Counted from the first letter of the stretch, positions 33,360 to 46,179 are shown. The stretch: 64,000 nt of DNA from Antitrichia curtipendula (GCA_951230915.1 OX579641.1:12502254-12566253); one strand, 5' to 3'. Notes: generated from the sequence alone by a model not told the origin. Translations and numbers: made by a program.

Positions 33360-34165
33360 TTAACCCTAAAGTCCAATTGTCCCCTCATGAGATAAAATAG
33401 ATTTTAGGTACGCTCCTATTGTCTTAGTTTTCATTATAATATTTTGGACTTTTTTTGAAGATAGGAAAACATGTCAACTTTTAATTATAAAAGTATAATT
33501 TTTTTTCAATTGTTGCAGCACCAAAAAAATAACAAAAAGTATAAATAAAAATTTCAATTTTTTCCCTTCAAATATCATATACTTGTCTACATCTAGAAAG
33601 TTCAATTTGGACTAGTGATGAAAAAGTTATGAACAATCTTGTTTTTTAGGCAATCTAACCATTTTTTTGAAAAAATAACTTACATGATTCATTTTTAAAG
33701 TAATTTTTGCAATTTGAAAAAAAAAATTGTTGTACAAGGTTTAATTTTTTGGCTAGAACAATCTCACTATTAGGATTATTGTCTTTCAATTTTGAGTTAA
33801 TTACTTTTGATTTCCTACAAGAAGGTATATTTAATTCCTAAGAGAGATGGCATGCTTTAGATGGATTATGAATGTTTTCAAGAGCTCAGTGCCGAACCTA
33901 TAGGAAACGGATGATATACATCCAAATATATTGAACAAATAATCTTTGTCTATTCTTCAATTATGTGACTAGCGTGATCACTCATTGCTTTATGATTATT
34001 GTACAAGGTTATAAATGGATTCATATAGGAATAGAAACAAAAGTAAAACTTGCAAAAATGAAGATTTGAGGTCTAGATTCTTTTCATGTTAGTCTATATA
34101 ATTTGTTTTGCCTAAAACACTCAAAATTTACATTCACCTTCCTCCTAAGGACTCTTAGGGGTCAA
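33360..34165 (+). mobile_element. piggyBac-like MITE, subfamily D
   Basis: It starts TTAACCCTAAAGTCCAATTG and ends AGGACTCTTAGGGGTCAA, 806 bp. Internal blocks (TTCAATTTGGACTAGTGATG; ACAATCTCACTATTAGGATT) match 28187-29113. The final TTAA has mutated to TCAA. Confidence 0.6.
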
Positions 34166-34920
34166 TAATCAATGGACTACATTATATTGTTTTAGAGTGA
34201 CTCATATTCATTCAGTTTTTTATTCAATTTAAATAGTGGAGGTATAGAACAAAATATGTAGAGGCTAGAAGTTGTTTTTAGATTCATCCAAATTTAAAAT
34301 TTTCATGAGTAACAAAGTTAAACATATCCCATTCAAAATTTTGCCACCTTAGATCTTAAACCTAATTTTTACAAATTCAAATATATATTCAATTTCCAAG
34401 TCTTCTTAAGGTATTGTAGTCTTTTTTAATCCATCTTGTGATTGAAAAAAGGGAACCCAATATCACTTCATTTCATTTGAGTTTATATTAGAAAAATATA
34501 ATACTACTTGATTTTGGTTTGTGCAAAAAGAGCATATCTCCAAAAAAAAGTAGATTTCATAGTGATGTCTTTACAATATTCACACAAATGATTGACTTGT
34601 CCACTTTACCTTCAATTTTTATGTTGAATAAGGGATTGATAGCAAGACATGTAGGATTTTTTATTTTTTTATTTTAGGCCTTCATGGTTTGGAGAGCTTT
34701 ACGGGTCTACAAATTTCAACTACAATTATGCGGATGGGGAGTGCATTTGACTATTTAAGTGCAAACATGGTGAATTGCATGTTGCATATTCTTGGAACAT
34801 TTTGTTCTTTGTTGCAATAGCTAGGACAATTAGAGAAGATTTGAAGTCTCTAAAAGATTGTTTTGGGGTTGTTTTCCTTGATGTGAATTGCTACAATGTT
34901 GTCAAACTATTAAATAATAA

Positions 34921-34960
<40 letters not shown>

Positions 34961-35442
34961 ATAATAATAATAAATTAACATAATTATCAAAATGTGGTTG
35001 TCTTTTGATCATGTTAAACTACTAATTTGGTGTTGTTCCCACGTCTCCCCAGTCTAGAAACTCATAATCTTCTAAAGGCTTAAGATTTTTTATAATGCAA
35101 TTGAAATTTTGGAATTAATTTTTTGTTCAATTGAAATACCAAAGGAGATCCTCCCTCTAAAATCACCTTCAAACTATTATTTTTTAAATAAATGTATTAT
35201 TTTATTATTTAAAAAAAATCTAACTGTAGGATCTTGTTTACCACTATCAAACAGTCTAGTTTTCATAGACTTTGGCCATCTAAATTTTAAGACCACTTCA
35301 ATCAAATTTCATTTTTTTTAAAACAACAATTTGTTTTTGAGCAAAATGATTTTGAGACCTATATCTAAAGTCTTTACAAAAGGAGAGTTTGCCATTTTGG
35401 ACCAAATACAATAATTATGAATAGTTATTCTTTAAATGACGG
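34166..35442. other. AT-rich stretch, no gene seen; (TA)n at about 34928-34956
   Basis: It contains one AT dinucleotide microsatellite of about 28 nt. Open frames at 34775-34978 and 35109-35321 are unsupported. Confidence 0.5.
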
Positions 35443-35640
35443 GTTGGTTAGTGTAGAAATCATCCATTTTGATATTGTGTGAATCATTTGCTTGGAAAAA
35501 TCCAAAGTAGTCATTAAAGGTCAAACTATTGTGCAAGATCTCCCCTTTTCACAAATTCAAAGGACAAACATCTTTTGTTTAAAATAGAAAGATCTTATTT
35601 CATCCATCAAATACTTTTCAACCTCCGCATCCTATAAGAT
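35443..35640 (+). repeat. Dispersed repeat I, copy
   Basis: Same order of blocks as 32729-32925 (GGGTTGGTTAGTGTAGAAAT, TTGTGTGAATCATTTGCTTG, AAAGGTCAAACTATTGTGCA, TTCATCCATCAAATACTTTT). Confidence 0.6.
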
Positions 35641-36559
35641 TAAAAACATGCATTACAATTCTCACAAGGATTGAGGCAATAGAAGATTGTTTTCAGAAAT
35701 CAAGTAAGGTAAATTTGGAAAATTAAAAAATCACTATATCGTGCTCATTCACTATACGTTCCAACCAATTGGCCCCTTGTTCATTTGCATACCCATGATA
35801 TCTATTTGATTGGCTAGGATTCTCTCTCAAGATAATCCTCAATGAGCATCTTTTGGAGTGTTTGACCTTGAAAAATCACTTGAGGCGTAATTTCTATCTA
35901 TTTTTTTTTATAAATCACCATGAAAAGATAACTTGACAAACTACTTGGAAAAAACACAAAGTCTCAAAAAATAAATAAAAATAGGGATTTTTGCAACCCC
36001 AAAAGTTGGGGAACAACCTTTTTTTTTTAGCACCATAGGGCCAAATTGCACCATTTCATAAACACATTTCTACTTTTCGCCAGAAAAAAGTAATCTTTTT
36101 TTTCTAGAAATTTCCTGTTTCTATTTAAAGTGTGGATGAAGTCGCCAAATTTGGATGAAAAAGTGCATAAATATAACTGAAAAGTATTTTTTGGTCCAAA
36201 AGATGGATGAACCTAGAAATTCAATACTTCACCAAATTTTAAGTAATTACCATCTTGGCACTTTCTCAAAAAGTAAAAATAAAAACATTATTGAAGAACA
36301 GCTCTAAAATGGTCAATTGGACATTTAGGGATCAATGTCATTCATCATTTCATTGCACATTTTTTTTTTCCTTCGTATCATTTTAGGTGTTAACTCGCAA
36401 AGAAAACCACAGTCATTGACTTCTTTTTCTCTCGTCAAACCAATTAATGAGTCGGTACCTTTGTTGTACTTGTGGAATCATCCACAGCATTCAGTTGGTC
36501 AGTCGAACCACGACCAACATTCAATGTACCTAGTCACAGGGTTACAATTGTCAGTTTAC
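35641..36559. other. AT-rich stretch, no gene seen
   Basis: Frames at 36335-36628 and 36472-36678 are short, overlap, and lack any domain. Confidence 0.45.
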
Positions 36560-37620
36560 AACATATTCAAGGTTCATCGAATTTGGTCATTAATATTTAC
36601 TTACTACAACAAGGTTCAATGTATCTAGTCAATGTATCTGAATTAGGGTTTGGTTATGCTGGTTCAAAGCGTAATTAACTTGGTTTAGGGTTTCGTTAAT
36701 CTCCAATACATTTCCAGATCCATTGAACCTGGTCAATTGTATCGAACACAGGATGGGGGAACTGCTTTCTACGTTCTATTCAAACCCAGCAGGTTCATTG
36801 AATCTGGTCATCCTTTATCTGTATGCAGAACTGTTTGCTTGTAAAGCTTCAAAGAAGAAACATTAGAATTCAAGACAAAAAAACACTCGATGCAAAATCC
36901 AATGCAATTGAAACAGAACCATCAATTCAGTTTTGTGAATTGTGTGTAAGTGGATGCAACATTCCAATGTTCATTGCATCTGGTCCTTCTCTTTGCAACT
37001 GGAATGGAATGTTGATTCTGCTGAATCTTCAAACAAAATGATTCAATGACAAAAAAAACTACAAATTCCACGATAAAATTGGTACAGTACGCTGATTTAT
37101 GCTATTAGTTTTTTGGGGATTGTGACACTCTATATCAAAGTCACACTATTTAAGTTACTATAAGTACAGGACAGCAGGTTGCAATAGTGTTGTTATGGTA
37201 CTAATTTTTTTTTCACAAACATACAAATTACCCACCTCCGCTAAGTTAAATCAGTGTAGAATTTTTCAGTTTGTGAATTGTGGGGAGTATCAGTCTAATA
37301 AGGTTCATTGAATCTGGTCCTTTTCTCTTTGTGTACGTATGCATTTGTATAAAGCTTTCAAAAGATGGAGGAAGAATTCAATGAAACATTGGCAAACATT
37401 GGTTCTCTGCAAAATCCATTGCAATTGAGCTCTGAGAACCATCAGTTTCTGAATGTTGAGTGAACTGCGATATTAGAAGGTTCACTGGATCTGGTCATGT
37501 TCTTCCCAGAATGAAGTGTATGTTGGAAGAAAAAAAAAATTAAGCAAAATCCATTGCAATTGAACTAGAACCGTCAGTACAGTTTGTGAACAATGGGTGT
37601 GGTAGTCAATCTGAATTGAT
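36560..37620. repeat. Degenerate tandem repeat with GGTTCATTGAATCTGGTC motif
   Basis: The motif GGTTCATTGAATCTGGTC or close variants occurs at about 36569, 36717, 36791, 36968, 37301 and 37480. A second motif, GCAAAATCCATTGCAATTGA, followed by AACCATCAGT/CAGTTTGTGAA, occurs at about 36894, 37408 and 37545 (with variants). The alternation suggests an old tandem duplication of a unit of roughly 140-510 bp. No open frame spans it. Confidence 0.6.
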
Positions 37621-40600
37621 ACCAAAATTTGAATGTGGCCCAAATGAGATGTACTTTGTAATAATGTAAATTTAATTCATTATGGTAAGAAAAAAATAAT
37701 TATGAGATAAATGTATTTACTACTCGATTTAACCATGACTGGATACAATGTACGTTAAAAAATTGGCTCTAGCTTACAACGTGACATCCTATAACTAAAG
37801 TTTCAATATGGGATCTTTGGAATAAATTATATTTTATAAAAAGTTATGATTTGGATTATTTGAAAAGTTTCATGTTTTCTACATGCAACAAATATCTTTA
37901 CAAGCAACAAGTATCTTTTCAAACAACAAGTATCTTTACAAGAAAATATTTTAGGAATGATACCTAAAGTCTTCAAACTCCAAGGGCTAGCAAAGATGGT
38001 CACCACAAGAGTTGAAGGACTAAAATGCAAATTTTGACAAGATTCATTTGCAATAATCACTACTTCATGTTCAAATTGAAATTCCAAAACAACATTTCAA
38101 CACTAAAGATCTCCCTTCACCAAGTCACCACGAAGCTTCTCATTAATACAAGACTCAACAATAAATACCTAAAGTATTTCAAAATACTTTTGAGCTAAAC
38201 TACTACAGACTAGTACACACTGAAAATAAGGTACAACAAACGATTTTGTAATATTTTTTTGTAACTTCTAGTAATAGAATCTTGTATCAAATTTGTATGT
38301 TATTTTTTCTACTAGTATTCTAAAAAAAATTCTAGCATCTCTAGGCAAGATTTGAATTTTTGAAACAACCCTTTTCTAAAAAAAAATCTAGAAAATTGCT
38401 TGATTGTCTACAAAACAAAATTCCTAGTATTTCTTAACCCATGCATTTAAAATTAAAACACATGAAATGATACTTGTCAATATGTAATTGTTCCTACAAT
38501 TTTTTCTAAATTTTTATATAGAGTTTTTTAGCTCCTTGAAAGTAAAACAATATTAGAAAAACAATACAAATCTCTAAATACAAACTTGTTTGTTTTATAA
38601 ATGGACTCATTGAAATGCTAAAATAACTCCTTACTCTACACTAAAGTTTCAAAACATATAGTCAAAAATTGCATTTATAAAAAATAAACTTGCCTAAAAT
38701 CATTTGATAAATTAAATGCTTTATAGGTTAATTGAAAGGATCAAACAATCAAATATGTTCTTAAACATGATAATATAGAAAGCCATTATTGAAAGAAAAA
38801 AAATAGAAATTAGACTTTGTAATTGTAGACATAGATTTTCTCCCAAGAGAACCTAGTTGGAAGGGAAAAAGTTGATTATAACTTTTGATGCAATACCTCA
38901 TTCTTGGTATGGCAATAAATACAAAATTCTCCTAGAAAGGTAATCTAGCTACAAATTTTATGAATTTTGTTTGTCGACAAGTGAAAAATAATCACCAATA
39001 ATCACTAATTGGAATTTTGACTCTATCTATGCACATCAATTTAAGTGAATGGTCTAAGGTATCTTTACATTACATGCAAGGATGCTACAAAGTCTAGTTT
39101 AAAAATGAATCAATGCAACAAAGACAAAGCGTTACACAAATTAATAGTTTGTCAAGGTCGACACACCTTTTTCCATCTTTACACACCAATTTGGTCCATC
39201 TGATATCCCTACATCCTTTTCCACCCCAAGAATCTAGGAGCGCACATGATTTCTTATCAATTTTGGATTAAGTGATGAAAAATCATACATGCTTTTTGAC
39301 TTTTATGAAACAAGTTTATTTGAACAAAATTAGATACAAAGATGGAATCAGGTGCTTCTACCTTATACTTAAACTAGCTTAAACATGTGTTGAACATTAA
39401 CATGTAGTATTAAAAAGTACACTCACTCAAAGCAAACAAAATTACTCCCATATTTAAGAAAATTCCATATAGAGGATACAAAATATTATTGTGGTAAATG
39501 TTCCGATTCCCAAAATGAATAAATAGTCATTTAGTTGCAAGTTTTCTATATGTCAAATAAATTGAGTCCTTCCATTTATGATTTTCTTGTACACAAATAA
39601 ATAAAAAGCTCTAATGGTTAAAAGTTCTTCCACAGGTTAAAAATGTACCCCATAAGAGATTCCTTGTAATTTTTTTTACATTCAACTTTTTGACTCTTTT
39701 CATTTAGAGTTTTTATGTACACGGATAAATAAAATATTTTTACAATTAAAAGTTATTCTATAAGTTAAAAAAATATCCTTCTGGAAATTCATTATAATTC
39801 TGGCATTCAACTCTTTGAAAAATACACTCCTTTCATTTAGAATTTTCTTCTTTGTTATTAATTAAAATGCTCTTATAGTTTAAAAGTTCTTCAATAGGCT
39901 TAAAAGGTACCATGTAAGAGATTCATTACGGATAGTCACATCTTCTTCAACCCATTCTCAATCTTCAAAGAATAGGGATGTGACACTATTTATTTGGCTC
40001 TCCATGGCTTGTAGAAGTCTCATTCTCTGAAGTTTGAGAATGGTCATTCTTTGCCTCCAAAGGTGAAGAATAGACGTGAATTAAAGAAGATTTCACTGAA
40101 GAAGTTGTCACTACTGCAACAAAGCTCACTTTCACCGCATTTCCATTGTTGTACCCGAGTTCTACACGTGGATCCCGAGTTGTATGCCTTCATCTTGCCT
40201 TCCGTATTGCCTGCACCACATGCACATCCATCGTGGAATTTGCAACAATAAATCTCGTTCACCAATTCTCCATCTTCATTCTCCTCACCAACAAAAGGGG
40301 TGTCATACCTTCTTCATGGTTTCTAGCTCCTAAATTGGCTCCCCTTCTCTCTCTCTACAACTTCTCACTCTTTATAAAAAATTCGTTTTGGGAAATGTTT
40401 TTCGACTACCCCTATTCTAACTTTTGCTTCCAATTTTTGCTCCCAAGTTTTTTCCAGCTCTGATTTGAATTTGCCTTTTCCTTTTCCCTTTTTTTTCTTT
40501 TTCTTTTCTTTCTCCAAAAAAACATTGTCACCTTTTGGGCATCCGCATGATGCCGGCACCCAACATTCTCAAGATACCCCGCCCAGTCAAAAAGGCGGAA

Positions 40601-40914
40601 CAGCATGGGAGCACCAAGCGGAAAGCAGAAAAGCCTGAAAAGCAACAAGAGAGCGGTTTCGTTTCTGAACAAACGAGATCTCCGTTCTCATAGAAAAGGA
40701 CGATACACAACACCCGGGTGATGATGATGATGATTCGCAAAGGGAAGGACGACCGACGGACGCGACTACTGACTGGAGGACGGCGCCCGAATTCTTAAAA
40801 ATACACTTTTACAGTACAGTACATTGATCCACCAAAAATCAAATCTCTGTGATGAGGAGACATGCCGGGGATAATAAGACGGAGCTTCATGCTAGGGCAC
40901 ACAAATGGTCTGGA
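37621..40914. other. Long stretch without a firm gene
   Basis: The part up to about 39,900 is AT-rich with no signal except a short triplicated phrase AACAA(G/A)TATCTTT(A/T)CAA at about 37885-37945. From 40,000 to 40,900 the GC content rises. A pyrimidine-rich tract lies at about 40470-40515, and opposing open frames lie at 40044-40265 and 40051-40251. A 48-codon frame there is listed separately. Confidence 0.4.
40547..40693 (+). CDS. Possible small basic ORF, 48 aa, unrecognised
   Basis: ATG-ATG start and TAG stop. The peptide starts MMPAPNILKIPRPVKKAEQH and is rich in Lys, Glu and Gln, with no membrane segment. It lies in a locally GC-richer patch after a pyrimidine tract, which could be an acceptor-like context. 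It is too short to distinguish from chance. Confidence 0.15.
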   Translation: MMPAPNILKIPRPVKKAEQHGSTKRKAEKPEKQQESGFVSEQTRSPFS

Positions 40915-41070
40915 GGTTTGTCTAAAAAACAAACCCTAAATACATAAATTAAAAAAATGGTGGGCTAGTTTGTCTACAAAATTCCCCCTTGTATACATAA
41001 ATTTATAAAAAAAAATGGTGTGGTAGTTTGTCTGGAAACACACTAAATACTTAAATTTATAAAATGGAAG
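40915..41070. repeat. Imperfect tandem repeat, about three units
   Basis: Units of about 60 bp share AAATTTATAAAA.ATGGTG, GGTAGTTTGTCTG and ACATAAATT. The first is near 40915-40960, the second 40961-41025 and the third 41026-41070. Non-coding. Confidence 0.6.
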
Positions 41071-41492
41071 GGCAGCCTGGTGAGAGGGAATCAGTGGAGG
41101 GTACATCAGGGAAATTACTCACTTGGGATTTTAATTTTTCTTTAGTTTTGGAGGACAAATCGATTAGAAGATTAAAAAGGAGGGAACCACTGTTGCATTA
41201 GTAAGAGAGGATGGATGGTAAGTTACCGCCTTTCAGGTGCCTCTTTTGAGGTGATTGTGATTGTGAAAGTGACAAGTGTCAATTTAAGAGAAAACCACAC
41301 ATAATTTTCAAGGCATAATTTACACATGGCATTATTTATAGTTAAGCTTTTTGGAAGGGGTACACAAGGTGTTTATGTATTGAATGTAAGACTTTACATA
41401 TATACCTAAAATATCCACCCCCATCCCACTCATATTTGTATGTTTTGAAGTTTCTTTGCCTTTACAAACAATATTATTCGTATCCATATTTA

Positions 41493-41529
<37 letters not shown>

Positions 41530-42394
41530 TATGTATTCCAGATGTGTTCCACATACAATATGATTTTCATATTCCATATCCTATTTTGTATTATCTATCC
41601 CAAAGCGCAAATGGCCAAGATCGTCTCTCATGACACCGATCAACATGATGGTTTACTTTCTTAATGGAAGATCAATGACATTGGAGGGAAGAGGGGGAAC
41701 CAAGATCAATGGTCCTTTATTTTGTTGCTTTTAGTGCATGTGTGGATTGCTAATGGCAACAAGTGTGTGTGGGGCTTCTTTGCGCCTCATTGTCATTGCA
41801 ACACTCAATATTTGATTCCATACGGCCATGTGCAACATTTTGTCACTAGAAATGCAATACCAAAAAGCAATTCAATGCAATTCTTTTGATAAATACATGT
41901 ATTTTTTTCATAACAAAAAAATGGGAGTAGGAATATAGATTTGATATTAAGTATGGTCTTTAGATAAGTAGTATGTATAGGGCAATGCATGAGGAGGAGA
42001 TTCATGGGGGCGAAAACGTCATTGACAAGTGGAGCCCAAAGAGGAGGTATTTTTTTTGCAAAATTCTTGAAGATAAGCAACATTGCTTGGTATAAACTGC
42101 CGAGGGGAGGAATGAATAGAAAGTGATTGGATGAAAAATGCATAATGATTGATTATGCAGACAAAATCACTTAATTGAGCAAGAAATCCTAATTATGGCA
42201 CAATATTTGCCTGGAAAATGAATGGGACATTCCAACCGGTGATTTATGGGAAGCAATTTAATACCAAAATCAAATCTAATAAATATGACATGTATGATTT
42301 TCACAAAAAAATTGGTATTTAAAATTTACTAATGCAACAACCTGCAATATAAAAGTGAGTCACTGTTACAAAGACACAAACTCTCATAACTAAC
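41071..42394. other. No gene seen; (AT)n at about 41494-41526
   Basis: The AT dinucleotide run is about 33 nt. Flanking frames that encode Tyr-Ile repeats are translations of the microsatellite. The minus frame at 41805-42143 has no domain support. Confidence 0.45.
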
Positions 42395-42545
<151 letters not shown>

Positions 42546-42548
42546 TAT

Positions 42549-42960
42549 TAAGGTAATGTGTTCTTAAAGTGACCATTTAAGGGTTGGTCTGCATTTTTTC
42601 ATAGGCTTCCATGGATACGAATATTTTTAGATCATTTTTCTTTCTCTGAAAAATAGATGTGGCACCTAACACAAGTGGTTTTGTATTTTTCCAAGCATTT
42701 TTGAATTACTTATAAATTTTCAAAGACTCAGGGCAGAGGCACCTATTTGTGAAAGTAGGTCTTCCAAAATCAGTCCATTTGCAACTTATGAAGAGATGTG
42801 TAGAAATCAAAGATAATGATTGGCTCTTGCAATCGAAAATCAATGTTTCCTTGATGCATTCAATTGCTAAACTGATCCATTTAAGGATCAGCCCATCTCC
42901 ATTCTCCACCTAAAAATAGGGGCGGTTTGAAAAAGATGGGTGCTTTTAAAAGTTAATTTA
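42549..42960 (-). mobile_element. MITE, TA-flanked family C (reversed)
   Basis: It starts TAAGGTAATGTGTTCTTAAA and is the reverse of 18200-18616 through the blocks TTTTTCTTTCTCTGAAAAAT, CACAAGTGGTTTTGTATTTT, CACCTATTTGTGAAAGTAGG, AATGATTGGCTCTTGCAATC and AAATAGGGGCGGTTTGAAAA. The right terminus is worn (GGGTGCTTTTAAAAGTTAAT). It shows the intact CATTTAAGG site that is occupied in the copy at 4470. Confidence 0.7.
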
Positions 42961-43052
42961 CTAATTTATATTTTTAAAGAAAAAAATGGGCACTTCATTC
43001 CACTGCATTCAGTTTTAATTTTTTTTCCTTTCCCAAACTTGGGATGACCCAT

Positions 43053-43270
43053 TAAGGTGGAAGCACCCAAAACCGTCACTTTAAGGAATTCAGCATACTT
43101 GGAGGCATCATTTCAAAAAAATAAAAAAATTCTGATGTTAGCGAGAGAAAATCATGAATATTCAAAAAAAAAATTAAAATTTTCGGATGTCATATGTAAT
43201 TTCTATGATTTTTCAAAGTTGTGGGTCTCTAGATCACTGGAACCGTCATGTAGGTGCACCCAAAACTGAA
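43053..43270. mobile_element. Partial TA-flanked element, family F-like
   Basis: It starts TAAGGTGGAAGCACCCAAAA. A similar phrase GTAGGTGCACCCAAAACTG occurs in direct orientation at about 43249, so only one true end is visible. The identity is tentative. Confidence 0.35.
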
Positions 43271-43444
43271 CCCTGCGGAAATCAGCTCTTAAGCCAGTCA
43301 GATATTGGTAAGTGTCCTTCAAATATGTCAGCCAATTAAAGCCAAGCATTTGGCTGACGGATTAACTAAAGTCTAGGGACATAATTGGGTGAGTCTAGGG
43401 TCCATGGCAAGGTACAGGGACGGGAATGGGTGTTTTCACCTTAC

Positions 43445-43870
43445 TTCCACCGTTTTTCTTGTGGGTTTTTTGGTACGACAGGCTTGTCCCTGCGCATGAA
43501 GATGAGGTGGCCCCAGTGAGTGCAGAAGGCTGTGCCAGCTTATCACTGTCTTGAAGTCATGCTCATCATAGAGCCCCTCCCATGCTCCTGATAAGAATAT
43601 TTACACAGTCCAACAGTACCTGGAGCACAACTTTCATTGTCCATTTGAAAATTGCAGACAGGGTTCAGTTTTATCCGAGGTGCGGCACTTGCTCAGATAT
43701 GGAAAAAATGGGTGCTAACGTAAACCTTGTTCGGACAATACCTACCCCCCAATGAAAGCCCCAAAAAATGCCGCAGGTGGGAATCATAGTCAGTTTTATC
43801 CAAAGTTCTGCACTGACATACAGAAAAAATTGGTACCTCGGTAGGACATAGCCAACATAGTACTGATCCC
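43445..43870 (-). CDS. Two candidate exons of an unrecognised gene (phase-compatible)
   Basis: On the minus strand an exon at 43837-43870 follows a pyrimidine-rich acceptor (TTTTACTTTCACAG). It encodes GISTMLAMSYR plus one base and ends at CGAG before GTACC. The next exon, 43445-43587, follows TATTCTTATCAG, opens with the two bases that complete the split Gly codon, and continues AWEGLYDEHDFKTVISWHSL. It ends at GTGGAA before GTAAGG (rc of 43439-43444). The phase match across the intron is what one expects of a real gene. The protein family was not recognised, and exons further up- or downstream could not be placed; repeats lie on both sides. Confidence 0.4.
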
Positions 43871-44229
43871 CTGTGAAAGTAAAAAAACAAAAACATGTCA
43901 TAGTTTCTCACTGTGCACCCAAAAGAGGCCTGCATCAAAGATGAAATTTGTCATCTTGGTCCATGAGGTTTAAATAGTGGAGTCATTTCCAACATATACT
44001 TCACTCACACTAGTATAACATTGTTTACCAATTAGGCATGGGTCTTTTTTGCATCCTTGAACCCCTGCAGTGAATAAGATTGTCTTCTATGGTTCCTCCG
44101 CCAACCTCCAATCCTTTGAATTCACCTCTAAAGTCCCTTCCTAATATCTAGCAAAGCATAATACTTTCCCAACGTAGGAAGGATCATTGCATGGTTATAC
44201 AATGTTATGGGTCTTTCAGACCAAAGTTA

Positions 44230-44654
44230 GAGCATGCCCATGGAGCTTGAAAAGTGGATGAACTTGTCAAGAGGTCATTCAATTTGTAAGGCAAGTGAAC
44301 ACTTGGGCTTGAAAACAAGCTCACTTTGCAAGGGTCAAGGAGTGACTTGAAAACAACTTGCCTCGGCCAATTGGTGGTTGATTACTCGGCAAGAACTTCA
44401 GAGAGGTGGTTCATCTTCTCTTTTCAAGTTGAGCCAACATGCCTGGTGGCTTAGTTTGAAAAGAGAGGATAAACCACACCTCATGCATTCTTGTCAAATA
44501 ATCAACCACCAATTTGGTCGAGGTAGGTTGTTTTCAAGTCACACCTTGACCCTTGCAAAGTGAACTTGTTTTCAAGTCCAAATGCCTACTCACCTTACAA
44601 ATTTAGTGACCTCTTGACAAGTTCATCCACTTTTCAAGCTCCATGGGCATGCTC
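44230..44654. mobile_element. PIF/Harbinger-like MITE, giant palindrome, TTA target duplication
   Basis: This 425-bp element consists almost entirely of two inverted arms of about 200 bp. The ends are GAGCATGCCCATGGAGCTTG and CAAGCTCCATGGGCATGCTC, flanked by TTA on both sides (44227-44229 and 44655-44657). The outer 11 bp match the element at 7893-8265, but the interiors differ. Both arms carry the same internal phrases (CCACCAATT, TTGAAAACAA, CTTGACAAGTTCATCCACTT), so a transcript would form a long hairpin. Confidence 0.85.
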
Positions 44655-44657
44655 TTA

Positions 44658-46179
44658 AGTTACCCTCCCCCTATATAAATAAATTCTGAAAAACACCAAA
44701 TTTATAAAACATCGTAATTATAATGTTTAGCAATACTAATAAATATCATGGTAATCAAGTCCATCCAAGTCCTTCCATCCATCCGTGTCCAAGTGGACCT
44801 GCGGCTTGTAGCAGCCAACCCGGGTTGGAACTCGGAAGGCCGGGTGCCCCTCCCCTTTCCCCTCCCCTTTCCCCTCCCCTTTCCCTTTCCCTTCCGTGGC
44901 TGCTGCGTCAGTTTCCCGTTTCAGCTCCAAGCTGATCCGTGGAAACTCGGAAGGATATGCTCTTTGATAAGTGGAGTGACAGACAGCCAGCTTCGGGAAA
45001 CAAAGAGAACTAGAGAAGCGCAAGAGCAAGCAAGCCGGACAACAGGTGGACAGTGGACGGACACTCACTGGCAGAGAAAAAAAGCTGCACAAAAAGGCAC
45101 GCCCGCTGGGATGAGCTCACTCACTCAGTCACTTCCACACAGGGGGGAACGGAAGAATGAATGCAGACATGAAGTCACTGGTAAATCACTGGTAAGTTAC
45201 TGGTGAGTTCCTGTAGCAGTTTTGTGTTGACATGATCGAACATGTTTGCTGTACTAGTGTACTACGGTGTGTCCTCACTGCCACATAATAATTCATCACA
45301 CAACTGAAAAAGAAAAAGAAAAAAAGAAGAAGAAAAAAAGAAAAAGATTTGCTCCTGGCTCTCAAGCTGGCAGGAGAAGTGAGAATCCCAGTCTACGCAC
45401 CTTTGGGAATATGCTTGAGATCAGGCGGTGATGGGTTGATTCAGGGGGGGGGGCATATTCAGGGAGGAGTGCTGGGAATATGCTGGGCAGGGCCTCGGGG
45501 GATCCGGACTCACTGCCGCGGTTCAAATGGCGGGGCATATTCAGGGAATCAGGTAGGAACTGAACTGGACTCCGTGGGGGATCTGGGCGGAGGGGAAGGG
45601 GAAGTATCATGCCCCAAGCATGTGCTTCCGACAGCCAAGTCTCTAAACTCAAGTATAAAAAAGTGGGACTTATATGGTAGAGCCACCCATCACCCAACCA
45701 GGGATCCATACCCAACCTGTAGGGGGGAGCTATTTCCAACCAAGGCTTGGAATGGTTTTTTTTCCTCATTTTCAAGGTTGGGAATAAAAAGGGTCATGAC
45801 ACATGTCCTGAAGTAGTCAGCAAGAAAATAGTGAGTAGGAAAGTAGTTCTTGAATGATCGGGATTGGAAAACTCTATACATTGGGTATGGGATTGAGGTC
45901 AACTTTTGGCTTCCAAAGTTCATAGTAATTTCAATTCAAGGCATAAAATTACCAAAAAAACTTGCAATACTTGTGATTTCTATCTTTCTACATGACAGAA
46001 ATGTTACGTTGACTTACACTGCTCCTGAACATGTGTGGAATTGCTTTAGTGGGCGACTATGGGTGGTCTATCATACTCAATAATATGGAAGTTGATTTGC
46101 CAATAGTCAAAAGATCAATTGATCAATTGTTTAATGCAACAATTTTTTTTATCTCTAGTTAATTCACCAATTACTGTAC
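44658..46179. other. Higher-GC stretch with low-complexity runs, no firm gene
   Basis: It contains (CCCCTCCCCTTT)-like tandem units at about 44851-44892, a purine tract at about 45306-45346 and a G-run at about 45440-45452. Long open frames on both strands (44736-45206, 45349-45816, 45362-45775) are Pro-, Gly- or Ser-biased through these runs and show no domain. They are not called as genes. Confidence 0.45.

Noticed and set aside
40044..40265. Cys-rich 73-codon minus frame as a small secreted protein
   Set aside because: No signal peptide or Met start in good context; the opposite strand is equally open; the Cys spacing matches no family I know.
44736..45206. 118- and 152-codon frames
   Set aside because: Translations of the CCCCTTTCCCCTC-type tandem repeat.
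45349..45816. 155-codon frame and its 137-codon antisense partner
   Set aside because: Both are biased by G/C-rich repeats and the CATATTCAGGGA direct repeats; no domain and no conserved pattern.
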